The notes beneath the pieces are model-generated. The model was not told where the DNA came from, searched no databases, and saw nothing but the letters and a program-made list of their open reading frames with translations. A stretch of 64,000 bases of DNA from Asterella californica (lineage: Eukaryota > Streptophyta > Marchantiopsida > Marchantiales > Aytoniaceae): assembly GCA_036924285.1 (NCBI GenBank), contig JAYKYS010000004.1, forward strand, positions 14,602,001-14,666,000, written 5' to 3'. Shown one piece after another: positions 31,321 through 44,400 of the stretch. Within the stretch, counting starts at the first letter, position 1. Every line of letters starts with the position of its first letter. A program made the translations under genes and the position numbers.

Positions 31321-33845
31321 GGTGGTAGGTTGATCACACGCCACGTTTTATTATCAATCAAAGATTGATACTCTTCATTCACCGCTTCCATCCACTCTAC
31401 AGATCTATCATTGTTAATGGTCTCTTCTAAACTCTACAGCTCCTCCACAGTGGTGTGAAAAGCATGAAGTAAACTCTTCAAGTACTTCCTCGAAGGTTTG
31501 ATTTATCCTCTCACTTCTCCTTGTAGCCTCAGTTGCCGGACGTACTTCAAGACTTCATGAGAGAGAAACTCCCACTGTCTCTCCATCTCGAATTTCAGTT
31601 ACTGGTGACTTAGCAAGCTCCACTTACTCTACCGCAACTTGATCTTCTTCTCCTCCAACAACTTTTTCTGGTCTGGGACCGCTGCCGAGATGAGAATTCT
31701 CTGGATCAGTTACTCTCACGGGAGGTTTCACTACTTCACTAATTCTGAGAGATTCCTCTCGTACATCTGGAATTAGATCCATAGCTCCTACATCAAACAA
31801 CTCATTTTCCAAGTTAAAAATGAGATTCGGTGAATTGCCTATCATCAGCGTATCGTTCTCCATCTCGATAAAATAGACATCTTTGCTTTTCACTACTTTC
31901 TTGATTTCTGGATCGTACAGTAGATAGCACTTAGTCTCTTCAACATAACCTAAGAAAATTCATTTTAAATTTTTTGCATCAAGTTTCTTTCTCCTTTCGG
32001 ATGGAACCCACCATATGCTTAACTGCCAAACACCCTCAAGTGTTTTATCGATGGCTTCTTCCGATTCCACATTTCTTCTGGCGTTCGTCCTCTCACACTA
32101 CTATTTGGAACAAGATTCATCACATAGTTAGCGGTGGAGATCACTTTTGCTCAGAAGATCTTCGATAAACCCCTTTGGTGTAGCATGCACCTTGCGCTTT
32201 CATAGAGAGTCTGATTCTTCCTCTTGGCAACTCCATTCTGATGTGGAGTGTACGGTGTAGACGTCTGTCTTGCAATCCTGTGTCGTTTACGGAATTGTTG
32301 AAAGATGTTGGACTTGTACTCTCCAAAGTCTTGATGCCCAAATGTGCTTGACCTTGACCTCGAGACTTTCCAGATACATCGATCTGCTTGATCTTACCAT
32401 CTGTCTGATTCTCAATCATAGTCTTGAAAATCTTGAACTTGTCAAGTGCTTCATCCTTAGTTGACATGAAATAGACCCAAGTCTTGCGTGAGAAATCATC
32501 AACAAAGGTGATGAAATACTTTGAACCGATATGTGAGAGGTTCTCAACTGACCCACAGATATCATTGTGAATTAACTCCAACCTTCTCGTTGCACGAGTT
32601 CCGGTTGTGGAAGGAATAGGTTCTCTGTGATGTTTGCCATACACGCATCCTTTGCAGAATTTAAGAACAGATTTTGTAATTCTTTCCGCGAGTTTGAAGT
32701 CTTCGATGGTCCCACTCTCCAATTTCTTCAAGCTTTGCGCTCCTAGATGCCCATCCGCTGATGTATCTTGATGTCACAGCTGCCAATGCTGAATCTGTAT
32801 CAGTGTTCACAGATCCTAATAGTTTGAATAGAGATCCTGTTCTAACTCCTCTAACTAGCACCTCTCCTGATTTCATTAAACATCCATCAGGTAAAGCTTT
32901 GCTTTACCTGATGGATACGACAAATCTCTGTTGATCATTTTACTTACAGACAACAGATTTTTCGTAAGACCTTCTATATGCAAAACTTCGGCTATATTCT
33001 TAGACTTCTCGTCTATCAGCCTAAAAGGTACGACTCTTTTTCCCAAGATTCTCAACCCAGTATCATTCCTTAGATACACCTTCGACTGAGTTTTTAGTTC
33101 AGTATAAGATGAGAATCAACTTCTGTTATCAGTCATATGTTGTGAAGCTCCCGAATCTATGAACCAAAAGTCATGATTGACATAGTCACTTACAGAATGC
33201 TACAACAAAGAGGTCTTCATCCTCGTCTTTTCTCTTGCCTTTGCTGGTAGATGTGTGATGTACCTCCTTCTTGTCTTTGGAGTATGCGTCTTCTCTATTT
33301 CTGCATTCAGTTGAAATATGCCCCTTCTTGTTACAAATGTGGCATCTAGTCTTCTTCTTCCACGCAGGTCTGGAATTCTCACCTTTGAAAGTTCCTTTCT
33401 TCTAGCCTTTGCCAGAATACAGTACTGCTTCATTCCCTTCGGAATTCAGTTGTGAACGTGTTTGTCTGCATTCTTCTTGCAGTAAGTTTGATGTCACCAT
33501 CTCCACCGTAAGGTCCTCAGGTGACATTATCTCCAAGGATACAACTAATGCGTTGTAACTCTCAGGAAGACTCGATATTAAGATCAAAATGAGATCAAGA
33601 TCTGTCACAGTAGATCTTATCGAGGTAAGTTGATCCACCAGCTCTCTGATTTTATAGATATGCGCAGCCATGGTGCCCCCAGCGCTCATCTGCATTGTGA
33701 AGAACTTCCTCCGTAGGTACATGAGGTTGGTCGCATTTCTCTTCTCATTCAATCTCTCCACAGTCGTCCAGATGTCAGATGCAGTAATAGCATTATTAAC
33801 GTCCAAGAGATGAGAATCCTTGAGGTTGAGACAGATAACTGTCAT
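31321..33845 (-). pseudogene. copia-2 gag, protease and integrase
   Basis: Gag-like sequence (33845-33402, starting inside the domain) is followed by a complete CCHC knuckle, CHICNKKGHISTEC, at about 33344-33303. The protease motif FIDSGASQHM is near 33150, and the pre-integrase/integrase region is at 32731-32141 with CKGCVYGKHH and the first catalytic region FITFVDDFSR. The rest of the integrase and the Glu/Ser-rich linker (31893-31624) are shifted in frame several times. A 16-bp palindrome at 32882-32916 sits where the frame breaks after the protease region. Confidence 0.85.
32882..32916. repeat. 16-bp perfect inverted repeat inside copia-2
   Basis: Arms 32882-32897 and 32901-32916 around a TTT centre. 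It coincides with a break in the coding frame and probably arose as a small inverted duplication. Confidence 0.85.
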
Positions 33846-34151
33846 AGCTTTCTCATCTAACCCCTCTCATTTCTCTAACTCTTTCGGCTCGTCACTACTA
33901 GGCTTCGGAAGCTTACCTGAAGTGACTTTCCAGACCTCTCTCAGTCAGAAGAAATTTGATTTTAAGTTTCCACACATGACATCAAATTTCTCTATTTGTC
34001 TGTATCCTGTTCTCATATTGTGAACAGAAAATTCACTGAATCTCACGCTAGTTGACTATTGATCTACTTTGTCTCTATTTCTTTCTGATGCATCGCTCTA
34101 TACTTGGTCCTCCTACTCATCCTTAATCTATGAAGATTTGAAGAGCACCTG

Positions 34152-34163
34152 CTCTAATACCAT
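34152..34163 (-). promoter_or_regulatory. copia-2 primer binding site
   Basis: On the minus strand TGGTATTAGAGC directly follows the 5' LTR. It is one base from the canonical initiator tRNA-Met site. Confidence 0.82.
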
Positions 34164-34455
34164 GTTGAATTTACAGCACAGCACGATACACAGAAAAGAA
34201 AGCTTGCTTGTATTCTAAGAAATACAAAGCGAAGATACAAGCCTCATCAGAGAAGCTGACTGATATACAATCAGGAAACCATTGTACTCACTGCTAAACT
34301 TATCTGATCCTATATACACGATCAGTCAAAATAGATTTCTCCTGTCATACCATGTGCATCTGATTTGCCTCGCAGTCTGCTAGCTAGTACTTCCTCCGAT
34401 CCAGACAATATAACGTGTGATACTGAAGCTTGTTGCTCTTAATACAAAGTCAACA
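34164..34455 (-). repeat. copia-2 5' LTR (element sense)
   Basis: 292 bp; plus-strand ends TGTTGAATTTA and AAAGTCAACA, i.e. TG...CA in both orientations. Confidence 0.88.
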
Positions 34456-34850
34456 GCATTGGTATCCTCTCATCGAGAGCTCGTATTGTAGAAAACTCTC
34501 CATGAGTCCGCCTTGCATGACAGAGCCTTTGACACCCAATCTTGGCACAAGTCCAGATCCTGCAGGTGGTGAGCCACAAGAGTCTGAAATTCGGAATGCT
34601 CCCTCCCAAACACTGAGGCAAGAAGTGCTCATAACTCTAGCAAACAGAAGAGGATTTAGAACAAGTCATCCTCTGCACTGACTGATACCATCAATAGCTT
34701 TTCAGCATCAATTGTTGAGGTCAAAAGTCAGAAACTTGAGGTGGACAAGGAGAAATTTACTTTCTACAAAGAAGTAGAAAGTCATAGACCCGAGGTGGAG
34801 AGGACCAAGATTGAGTATGTTGACATTTGGTCGTGTCAGTTAGTGAGTGT
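34456..34850 (+). pseudogene. Right part of the interrupted frame; coiled-coil tail
   Basis: After copia-2 and one copy of its target pentamer are removed, the frame from the left side continues here (SMSPPCMTEPLTPN, then ESEIRNAPSQTLRQEV). After a frameshift around 34.66 kb comes a Ser-rich stretch followed by a helical, heptad-like Lys/Glu tail (VEVKSQKLEVDKEKFTFYKE). A Ser-rich linker followed by a charged coiled coil is typical of the Myb/SANT-like partner proteins of PIF/Harbinger transposons, and the transposase lies just downstream. No Myb repeat was identified, so this assignment is tentative. Confidence 0.42.
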
Positions 34851-35421
34851 TCTGGATAGTAGTCGCATTGGTTGATATCGGATCTGCTCTGAACAGTCAG
34901 AGAAGATGAACTCAAGGCTACTCTGTTTTGTTGTATGCAAACTCATTTTCTGCAGCTCGTAGAAAATGCACCTTGGGTTCAGTAGACAAGTAACCATTTT
35001 TTTGTACCTAAAGCTCGTCTAGGAGGTTAGGCTTTATACTAATGCTCGTGTTTTTTGATTCAAAATTATCAGATGTGCTCGACCCATCTCGGGTTGTATT
35101 AACTCATTTTTGCTATAAAATGGTTGTTCAAAACCTATGCCCAGTTTCGAACTCGTGTTTTTCTATGTGCGTAATATGATCTCATTCCGACTTCACTTGT
35201 AGCCTGAGAATGCCACTCGAATATTGAGCATTGCATGTGGGATCTGATCTGTCTTTTGCGTGTGTGTGTGTGCAGACATTCATGATGTTATGATGGTAGT
35301 GCTCTCGACTATTATAATGACTCTCCAGATTGTGACCAAGTTCATGAGCATAATGGACACCAACAGTGAGCAACCGGAACGTTGACGTTGGTTTAAGTTG
35401 TGACCACTGTGCATCAACTAG

Positions 35422-35880
35422 TTGCTGCTCATTGTCTGCTCATCTGTCACTGCTTATATCTTGAAGAGTATTCAATCGAAAATAGTATCATTCCTTCGTG
35501 TTACAGTGTGTGTTATACAGTTTGTGTGTGACACTGATGGAATGTTTCTTGATGTAAGTTGTGGAAGAGCTGGTTCAAATCATGATGCAAGGGTCTTGCG
35601 AAATTCAGCTTTGTACACTCATATCAGAGATCAGAAAGTGTTAAATGAGCCAGTAATTTTGCTACCAAATGGATTTCAGCTTAAACCATATCTTCTGGGG
35701 GACTCTGGCTATACCATAGAGAGATGGTTGATGCTTCCCTACACTCTGGGCCACGTTCGACTCCTTTGCAAAATTTATTTACTGAACGGAAGATATGAGG
35801 TCGACTTTGTATAGAACAAGTGTTTGGTGTTCTAAAAGGCCAGTTCCATATCCTCAGTGTAGTGTTTTATGGGCGGCCAA
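35422..35880 (+). pseudogene. PIF/Harbinger transposase relic (DDE_Tnp_4)
   Basis: The plus strand encodes VCDTDGMFLDVSCGRAGSNHDARVL in two overlapping motifs (35524-35600), then YLLGDSGYTIERWLMLPY (from 35689) and, in another frame, CIEQVFGVLKGQFHIL (from 35808). These are the three catalytic blocks of the PIF/Harbinger DDE nuclease: Asp at 35530, Asp at 35701 and Glu at 35814. A frameshift and a stop lie between the second and third blocks, and the N-terminal helix-turn-helix region is not recognisable. The transposase is therefore dead. No terminal inverted repeats or 3-bp target duplication were located. Confidence 0.85.
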
Positions 35881-37400
35881 AGTTGTAAAAGCTTGTTGCG
35901 TGTTGCATAATACTTTTGGTCCAAAACCAAGTTGCATGTGATAGACTTTTTACAGATGCACATGTCCATCTGGATGTCATTGGCGGTGTTAATGCTCCAC
36001 GGCCTGGAGACACACGCAATGAGGTCTGGGAAGCTCTGACTTCCTTTCTGGCCTTAAGTTGAGACTACTGAGTTGGTCGCTATTTCAACACATGTATGTT
36101 GATTAGATGTTTTGTCTTATATAGTTTTCCCCTGAAGCATTTTTTTTTTGGTAGCAGGAGTTATTTCATTTAAGCTCAACGAAACTTCAATTGGTGTGGA
36201 TCTTTGCACCTATCCTATCCAAAGGTCGACTGCTGCACTACTGCCCACGATACACCTCTTCGAGTTGGTGAATGGCGAGGAATTTGAACTCTAGGAGATC
36301 AAGGAAGGAGTGATTTCGAATGGGAAACGTTTTTGGGTATAGATGATTCGTGAGACATTCCTCCAGTGGTTCGCTGCGATCTTGGAGTGCCTTGCAGAGG
36401 CAGATCGAGTCGACGAGAGTGATCCATTTGAGTCTATATTTTTGCTGCCGGTGTGTATCGCTGCTTCATACTGTGTTCATGGTCATGTTAACAAACAACC
36501 TATTGTCAAATTAGAAATCTTGAAATTGTTCAACTCTGAACATCTCAGTCAAATTGACGATTAGAAGCTGTGGATGATTGCTTCCCATGTCACCCTCTCT
36601 GTGTTCACTGTGATAGTGAATAGATGAGTCAAAACTTCAACTGTTTTCTCGACACTAGCTTGGACCACGATATGGGTCAGAACATTGTGTAATTTTCTTT
36701 TTTCTAATTTTTTTTCGGATTTGTACATCGTGGTTCTAGGCTCCCCTATTGCGCTCTGGTAGCACTTCCAACTCGTTTCATTTGAGGCATGAACCTCACA
36801 AGCATTCGTCGGATCCGGTCACTCTCTATCGATCAAAACTCGAAATTCCATGTATACTGCTCGCAATCGCACATTCTTTGCACCAGTCCTACGAACGCTC
36901 AAGGGGGTTGCCACATGTCTGCCTCTACTTCTCTCCCGCTCGGCAAAAAAATGGTGACTGCCATTCGTGCAATGTTAGTGTGGTACGAGAAACAAAAACT
37001 GAGCAACACATTGCAGTATGAAACTCCGCTGCATGCAGCCGCCTTCAGAGATTTTCGGAAAACAGTCTGGCTCCCACAAACTGTTAAAAAACATGTGAAA
37101 AACAAACTCAATAATCTAGGTGCGAAGAAGCTCGCCGGATGTGAACAAGATAAGGTTTATATCATCATAGATGCAATGGACACAACGAAAGCGACAAACT
37201 GCGTGAACTACAACTTAAGAGTTGTGGATCTTGTACAGACTGTAAATATTTTAGATAAGAAAAGATCACGGAGTGATGATCACAAAAAATCAACCACTGA
37301 TCTTCAGAATTGATATAATGATAAGGTCATGTCAAGGCATAGCAGCAAGACAGACTAGTAGTAAACATGCAGGAGATGAGTACGTAATCTAACACTAGTA
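35881..37400. other. No recognised gene; two unassigned plus-strand frames
   Basis: Plus-strand frames at 36343-36564 (73 codons) and 36789-37313 (174 codons, Lys-rich second half) are open but match no family I know. Both could be remains of the Harbinger element or chance frames. No splice-consistent gene could be built. Confidence 0.3.
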
Positions 37401-37528
37401 GTAGGAATTCAGGAGGTTCCAGACAATGCTCAAAATCTATGTAAATGATTTTTGTCTCGATATAGTAGGAATTCAGGAGGTTCCAGACAATGTTCAAAAT
37501 CTATGTAAATGATTTCTGTCTCGATATA
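37401..37528. repeat. 64-bp tandem duplication
   Basis: Copies at 37401-37464 and 37465-37528, both starting GTAGGAATTCAGGAGG, with two or three differences. Confidence 0.88.
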
Positions 37529-38700
37529 GTTGACATCATCGAAAGAAAGATAACGCGCAATAATAAGAAGATAAGACGGCAAGGTAAGATGCAATCTGTC
37601 TAAAAGACAAAGATGTTGTGTGTCATGGAAAAATACCACGAGTATTTGTTTGATTAATCTACGAGTTTTTGTAGCAGAGAAACTAAATATTCAAGGAAAT
37701 GGTTGTAGGTGTCAGAAGCAGAAAACAATTAATGTCGAAACATACTGTCAACTCACAAAAACGATCCTCAGCAATCCACGGTTCTGTACAAAGATATCCA
37801 AAAATAAATTTCTTTTTTTCTTTTTTCTTTTTCTTTCATTCAAGAATCTTTTCGTTTAACTTTAACACCCGCTAATATCTCCGAAGCGTACATCTATTCC
37901 AATCCCCTCGTGTGTATGAATAACAAAAACACCACCCGAGTGAATAGAAACGAAGAAACAAGAAAAGGAAAAAACAAGTACAAAATGTGATTCGCATGGA
38001 GAAGACTACAAGCTTAAACCCTTGGTGGGGGTATAAAACTCAGAAAAAAAAATATATTTTTTCCTCTTCGTGTACTTTACTTAGCAAAGAATATCTTTTT
38101 TGGTTCCAAGAAATCCTCAAATGTCATATTCACATTTCTCAATCAGTTATAATCAGTTTGCTTTGAGTTGAATTACAAAATGCAAAGCTCTTGAGGAGAT
38201 TTTATTTCAGACATAACTCCAAAGATTTCATAATTCTCTCATGAACGATTTACCATGGAAAACATTATATGCTTAACGATTAGATTTTAATTATCTGAAA
38301 GTGCACCCTAAAGAAGAGGTATTATGTACCAGGAATATTTAAAGGGACACTGGGGTTTAAACCCCCTATGCGCTCGTGGTAACCAGCAGAATTCATTTTG
38401 CGACTTTACTGTCTACAAACAAAGAAATTTAAAACGCTTTTGTTGATAATTTCTTTTTCGCTAGAATAAAATCTTTCATGTAAAGAATTAAATCAAAACT
38501 CTCTAAAAGCTTTAGAATCTATAATTAACTTCACAAGAAACTATCAGAGAGGAGAAGAGAATATTCTTTGCTTTATTTCTATACCCACTTGGGGATTAAG
38601 AGACTTCGTTGCTCATGCCTATTTATCCTCTTAATGCAGTATTTAAGACATCTGGGTTTAACTGTTTAGTCGCGGACTGCTTTCTGGAGAACAAGCTACA
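37529..38700. other. AT-rich intergenic DNA; no gene recognised
   Basis: Contains poly-T and AT-rich runs near 37.8 and 38.05 kb. No coding or RNA gene signal was seen. Confidence 0.4.
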
Positions 38701-38959
38701 CTTAGTTATAATTAAACTCTGGAAGACAAACTACACTTAGTTGATGATTATATTCGTGTGATTCTCTGCACGAGACTGCTGCTCGTTACTTTTGAAATCC
38801 GACTCTACACTTAGTTATAATTAAACTCTGGAAGACAAAGTACACTTCGTTGATAATTAAACTTGTGTGATCCTCTGCACTCGACTGCTGCACGCTATTT
38901 CCTAATCCAGATTAAACTATGAAATCTGTTTCCTAATGCAGATTAAACTATGAAATCGA
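38701..38959. repeat. 109-bp tandem duplication plus 31-bp duplication
   Basis: Copies of a 109-bp unit begin at 38701 and 38810 with CTTAGTTATAATTAAACTCT. Immediately after, a 31-bp unit (TTTCCTAATCCAGATTAAAC and onward) is duplicated at 38898 and 38929. Confidence 0.85.
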
Positions 38960-40837
38960 AGCTTTCCAAGCACCCTAAGTCGACCGCACCGTAGAGCGCC
39001 AAGCACCCTAAAGAGGTAAAATTATACTCGAGAGGAAGATCGCACTTGAGATCTCTTCGTTCTAATCTAAAATCTAATCGTTAGGTTAACACGTCAGCTT
39101 GTAAATCTGCTGTGACAAACATCAATATCCAGTACCGTGCTCTGAGTCCAGATCTCTGCCGGGCTCTCTCCTGCATTGCGTCGATAGCGTTCCTCTAGAT
39201 GCAACGAGTGTATAGTATAGGCAGCTCTGTATTGGAGGATGAATAGGAAGAAGGGAGACTCCCCCAGCTGCCATCTAACTTAGTCTTCCGGATACTGTAC
39301 TTGTTGTCTCTTTCACTATCCTGGAGGGCCGGAGATCACCGGACGGATAGGGAACATGCGAACGAAGTTAAGATATCGAGCACCACGGTAAGTCTCGTCC
39401 TACTGTAGTCTTCAGTTTCCTAGTGCTGTAATCGCTTGTATCTGTTTCGGTTGGTTGCTGCTATGAAACTACCGTAGGGAATACGTGCTGGCACTGGGAT
39501 AGACACATTTATCATTCAGTCGCACGAACATGAACATCTCTACTTCTACAGTCCACCACAGTCAGAAGAACATCAACAAACACAAGCGGCATGAAAGGAG
39601 GAGTCATGGCTTCTATGCGAATCGAGCCGTACAAGCGGACGAGTCTTCACACGAAAGGAGTGCACTATGCAGAATATAAACTATTCAACAAAAGAGTCAT
39701 CGAGAGCCATGCAAGATTTTGATCGTGGTGGGATCGACACCATGCGTGTGTTTCTCCCATTGATCGTGGTGGGATCGACACCATGCGTGTGTTTCTCCCA
39801 TTCGATGCATAGTTTTGAGAGACCATACTGTCGTCGAAGAACACGAGAGGTGACGAATGCTCACGGATTCATCCTTTCTGCGGTGCGAGAGGAAGTGCCA
39901 AATGGAGTGATGATGTCAGCGAAATGGTGGATGGCGGACCGGCGGATGGCGCGGACAGATTGGGAGGGCTTATGTTATCCGGAGTTTGTCGACGGCAGGC
40001 TTTGAAATGACGAAAGCGGAACGGAGCGGGAGACCTTTGCGGCATCTTACCGAACCCGAGTCACGACCTGAGGCTTTCAAGTACGTATGTACAGAAGTGA
40101 AACGAGCCGCAAAGTGAATTGGGCGCCGGGGAATGACCTTTGGGAAGGCGGGGTCTAGGAAAGGAACTCCCAGTTAGCTACTCTCCATTCCGACCACGTG
40201 AAGGCCTTCTCTCAGAGGTGAAGGGAAAGGTAAGAAGATCCAAAGCTACCTTACCTTCCACTCTCAGCCTCTCTTTAGCGATTTCTTCTCGTCGATCTCG
40301 TCGACACACTGTCTGTGATCAGCGACCGAATATCCGTTGCTTCTCTGAAGCAGGTTTGGTCTTCCAGCCATGCGGTACCTCATCCCTTGATTTGACGACT
40401 CTGCAGGGTCACCGAGAAGAGATAGTTTGATACTTGTCTTTTCCGTTTCCGTCAGAATCTCTTCTGTCCTTCGTTGGTCACCTACAGCCATTGCTGATGA
40501 GTGAGTAAATTACGGAGCTGATTTCTTACCGGCACGGTCATGTCGCTTGATCTTATTGTTTTCACTCATGGTTGATGGAGGGAGGATTTCGACCAGAGTT
40601 TGAGCTGGCGGGCGGTGCATGCAGTGCGTAGCAAACAGAAGCTTGAAAGCAGTGCCCGACTACGTGCTGCACCGCGCGAGCTGCGAACCGAAAAAACAAA
40701 CTGACGGTGAGAGTGGAGTCCTCCGCCGATGTCGCGGATGTTACTGTAATGCATGCCAAGGGGCCTTGACCAGTTTCTCCGTTCCCGTTCTTGATCGTTT
40801 ATTCTGAATCTCGTGAAGCGTCGTAGTTTCTGGGAAG
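38960..40837. other. Upstream region of the CBM20 gene; no separate gene recognised
   Basis: Several short frames exist (for example 39667-40005 and 40140-40430) but show no domain. The last few hundred bases probably hold the promoter and 5' untranslated region of the gene starting at 40838. A 41-bp tandem duplication lies at 39721-39802. Confidence 0.35.
39721..39802. repeat. 41-bp perfect tandem duplication
   Basis: Units 39721-39761 and 39762-39802, starting GATCGTGGTGGGATCGACAC, are identical over 40 bases, so the duplication is recent. Confidence 0.92.
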
Positions 40838-41391
40838 ATGCAACCTCTTGCAAGAGCTCTGGCTGGAGCCACATGCTCGCAGCTGGTTGTGCAATGGGGC
40901 ATCGGCACCAGCACTAGCAGCAGTGAACTCACTAGGAACACTGGCGACGTGAGAAGTATAGCTCCTGTGTCTTCCTGCCTGCGAACGGGTTTTGTGGGAT
41001 GGAACTCTCAAGGTGTTATTAGGAGAACAAGTGGAGGATCGCATGCAGATGTTGCCCCGTTCCCCAGCAAGCGGCGCTCACTGAAAGCTGCCGCAGCAGC
41101 TGAGGTACAATGACGACAGGACTCATCCGACTCTCTTATGTTTATCGTTCTAGGCAATACCCATGGACTCCTTTTGCTCTAAATTTACGAAGAAAAAGCC
41201 ACTTGTACAGCACTTACACTTGTACAGAATTAGTCTAGTGAGAGATTTGGCAAAATCGTAACCTTCAAGGGTGCCCCGCTATCTCTAGGTGCTGTAGGAA
41301 AAAAATTAAGGTCTTGGTTGTCGTCATCTGAATCGAGTGCTTTCAGTCTTGCTGCTAAGGGTGAGACTTGCTTGATTAGAGAATCAGAATA

Positions 41392-41447
<56 letters not shown>

Positions 41448-44400
41448 CAGCTGCCTTCAGCCATGGGGTCCCCGGTAGATATTAAAGACTCAGTTCTGCA
41501 AATGTATTTGAACATCCCAATCCTGTGCTTGAAGCCACTGTGTCATCCACGCAGTCAACATCAACATAGACAACACTGAGACGTTAGCTGGAACCTTTCA
41601 CTCGAGTTGTGGGAGAGACGAAGATCAGTGTCGCGATCACGTTGCGGACAGGTGCCTTAGAATCCTTTCTATGTGGAACCCGCAGCTGATAACTGAAACT
41701 GTTATTTCAGCGTTACTCTGTAGATTCTGGAGTCAAAGGTCTTAAAGTGGCGGTGGTTAAGATAATGACAACAGTAGTAGGCAAGAAGGTCGGAGACAGC
41801 CTTCTAAGGTCGGAGAATTAGTGGTTGACTCTTCGATGTATACCCCGAAATGAACCGACCTTCACACTCCCCGTTTGGTTGCAGTTTGAGCATTATTAGT
41901 CGGTGCTCCCGGGAAGTCGCACAGAATTAGGCCTTTCAGTGTACCTCCCGGGAGCTTGTTGCCCATCTAAAGGTCTAAAGGTGAATGCCATCTTAACGGT
42001 TTCATGTTTCTGTGTGGAATGAGGTAAATGCAGTGAATTTCGGTAGGATTATACAGGCATTGCGATGTAGCTCAATGTATCTGTCCAGTTAAAGGGAACA
42101 GAACATTGTGCCAAGAGTTTGATTCCGCCTGTTCGCGGACCGAGTTATCAATTTACCAGAGCCTAGAAATGAAGAATTCCCGTTCTGCGGACGGCTAGGA
42201 CACAAACATTACACTCCTCCTACGGACAGGCTTCGACTTCGGCGACCTGTTCTCACGTTATCGAGAGAACAGGTCGCCGCTAGGATGGCCCCGCTAGCGC
42301 CGACTCGTTTCGGCCTACTTGCGCCCCATTTCGTCCGCATTTTGGCCGCGTATTGCGCCCTTTGGCGCCTGGTCTAACTTCTTCCTCCAGCCTGCGCACG
42401 GGCAGACGCGTCTAATCAATGTTTGATGATGGTCGCGGGACCAAATCTCTCGCTATGTGTATGACATGTCTGCTTGTAGTTGCCCGTGCCTTCGGTAAGG
42501 TTGGAGCGCTTATGGGCTGAGCTGTACTCATCTCCGCCAGTTGGCGATCTCGTACTACATAAGAGCCTGCGGGTACAGCTGAACAGAGGAATTTTGTGTT
42601 CTGTAATCTTCATCATGACAGTGCATAATGCTGCAGTATGTCCAGCACACTTGGAACATGAGGATCATATTTGAAAGAAACACGGGAGCTGCGAGTATTT
42701 GTTGGAATCAGGGTGTGCAGTGATTCCTAGGTGTTTTTCATCAATTGGCGCATCAGTCTCGTTCTGATTGTATGCCATTTTTCTTCCAGGATGAAGTGAC
42801 CGTGGATCTTCTGACTTTGGAGGCTGAAGCCAAACCAGAGTCTGAGGCTGACCAGGAGCAGGATGCTGTGACAAACGAGGAAAGCAATGCGCCAACTGAA
42901 GGTATCCGTCAGCCGCCGCACCTGGCGTTTAGTCAGTCACTCATATCAGCTTTTAGAAGCCCCTCTTACTATCAAGTTCTATGTATTTGAAAACGGAAAA
43001 TGCAATTTGCTCTGTGAAGCATCACCTTAAGAACCGACTTAATTTCCAGGATGTCAAGGTCACTGAATCTCGTCTGAGAGTTCTAATGCGTTTTAGCGAC
43101 CTCCAGACACGACTCCCAGGGCCAACGTCAAGTTTCTCCTGCAGAGAGAGTGCCACTTCGGCCAGCAGTTCAATGTGGTGGGTGAAATACCGGAACTGGG
43201 CGAGTGGGATCCGTCTCAAGCTATTCCCATGGTGTGGTCTGAAGGCCATGCATGGTCCGCAGAAGTGGTAAACTCCCGACTCGCGTTAGTCAATCCGAAC
43301 ATCTTGTGTTCATCTGTGGTGATTCCATGCTTTCGCGGCAGGTGTGCAGTGCATGTGTACATATGATGTCGGTAACGCCACTTGAAGTTGACCACCAGCT
43401 GCACGTCTGTTTTTTCTCGTCACAAGTAGGACTCTGAAGATTTCATGGCGTACTCGAGGATTATACGATGTCCACAATCATAAAGTTGTTAGGAGAAATG
43501 TAGTCGCCTATCAGAATGGCCAAGCTTGCAGTGCAGGGAGTGTAGGTACCTCCGCGTGAGGAGGAAGGAAGTGTGTCACATCCAAACCTAACGTTCAGAT
43601 TATTGTCAATTTGCAGCCCATTCCAGTAGGCCTGACTGTCAAGTATAAGTTCGTGATGACTGGAAAGAGACTAGAACTCGAGTGGCAGCCAGGGGAGGAC
43701 AAAGTCTTTGAGACCAAGGACGAGAGTGAGATCACGGTCTCAGGCACTTGGGACGATTCTGAGCCTCCTGTTACATCAGGAGAGTTCGAGGATGCCTTAG
43801 ACGTCACTGAAGAAGCACCGTCTACGAATGGTGTGGCTACGGGATCTGTGGATTCTGATTTGCGGGAAGCGACGCTCGTTGCAGAGACCGTTGCAGACGA
43901 AGGTTCCGCCACAGAGGAAAGCGCGGATAGCAGCGAATTAACTGACGCCGTGAGTGCTGATTTGACTGAAGAAGAGGAGGAGGAGCCTCAAGAGAGCGTT
44001 GAAATTCCCGTGGTAGATGCAGCTCTTGTATCTGCTGTTGCGGAGGTGAGCGGAGAGGTTGAAGATGCGGCCGCCGCAAAAGAAATATAGAGGTGACTTT
44101 TACCTGGAAAGAGAGGATATTGAAGGTTTGTGTGTTTCAATGTGTTTCAGCATCGTGGTCCGCTTGAGAGGAATTAGGAGGACGCTAAAGTGCAACTTAG
44201 GATAGACGTTAGTGAGTCTCGAATCTCGAATCGTGATTGCAACACTCTCAAGGGGGTGATCTTTGTCATCGGTCCTGCGGGTCAAGAAGCATGAACAATC
44301 CAGTCTGATCCGTCAAAATTCCTGCTTCTTGTGTTCAGGCGGGTGGTGATAATGGCGCATTTCATTCTGAAGATGCAGATGATGTAGAAAGGCCAACATC

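Larger units (their letters stand above)
29572..34455 (-). mobile_element. Ty1/copia LTR retrotransposon (copia-2)
   Basis: LTRs at 34164-34455 (5' in element sense) and 29572-29859 (3'), with a primer site next to the 5' LTR. Flanking pentamers GTATT (29567-29571) and GCATT (34456-34460) fit a 5-bp target duplication with one change. Domain order on the minus strand is gag, zinc knuckle, protease, integrase, RT, RNase H. The coding region is broken many times. It is a different family from copia-1: the LTRs and proteins are clearly distinct. Confidence 0.92.

Noticed and set aside
35182..35373. Minus-strand His-rich frame
   Set aside because: It results from a TG/CA-rich simple sequence near 35258-35275, next to the Harbinger relic.
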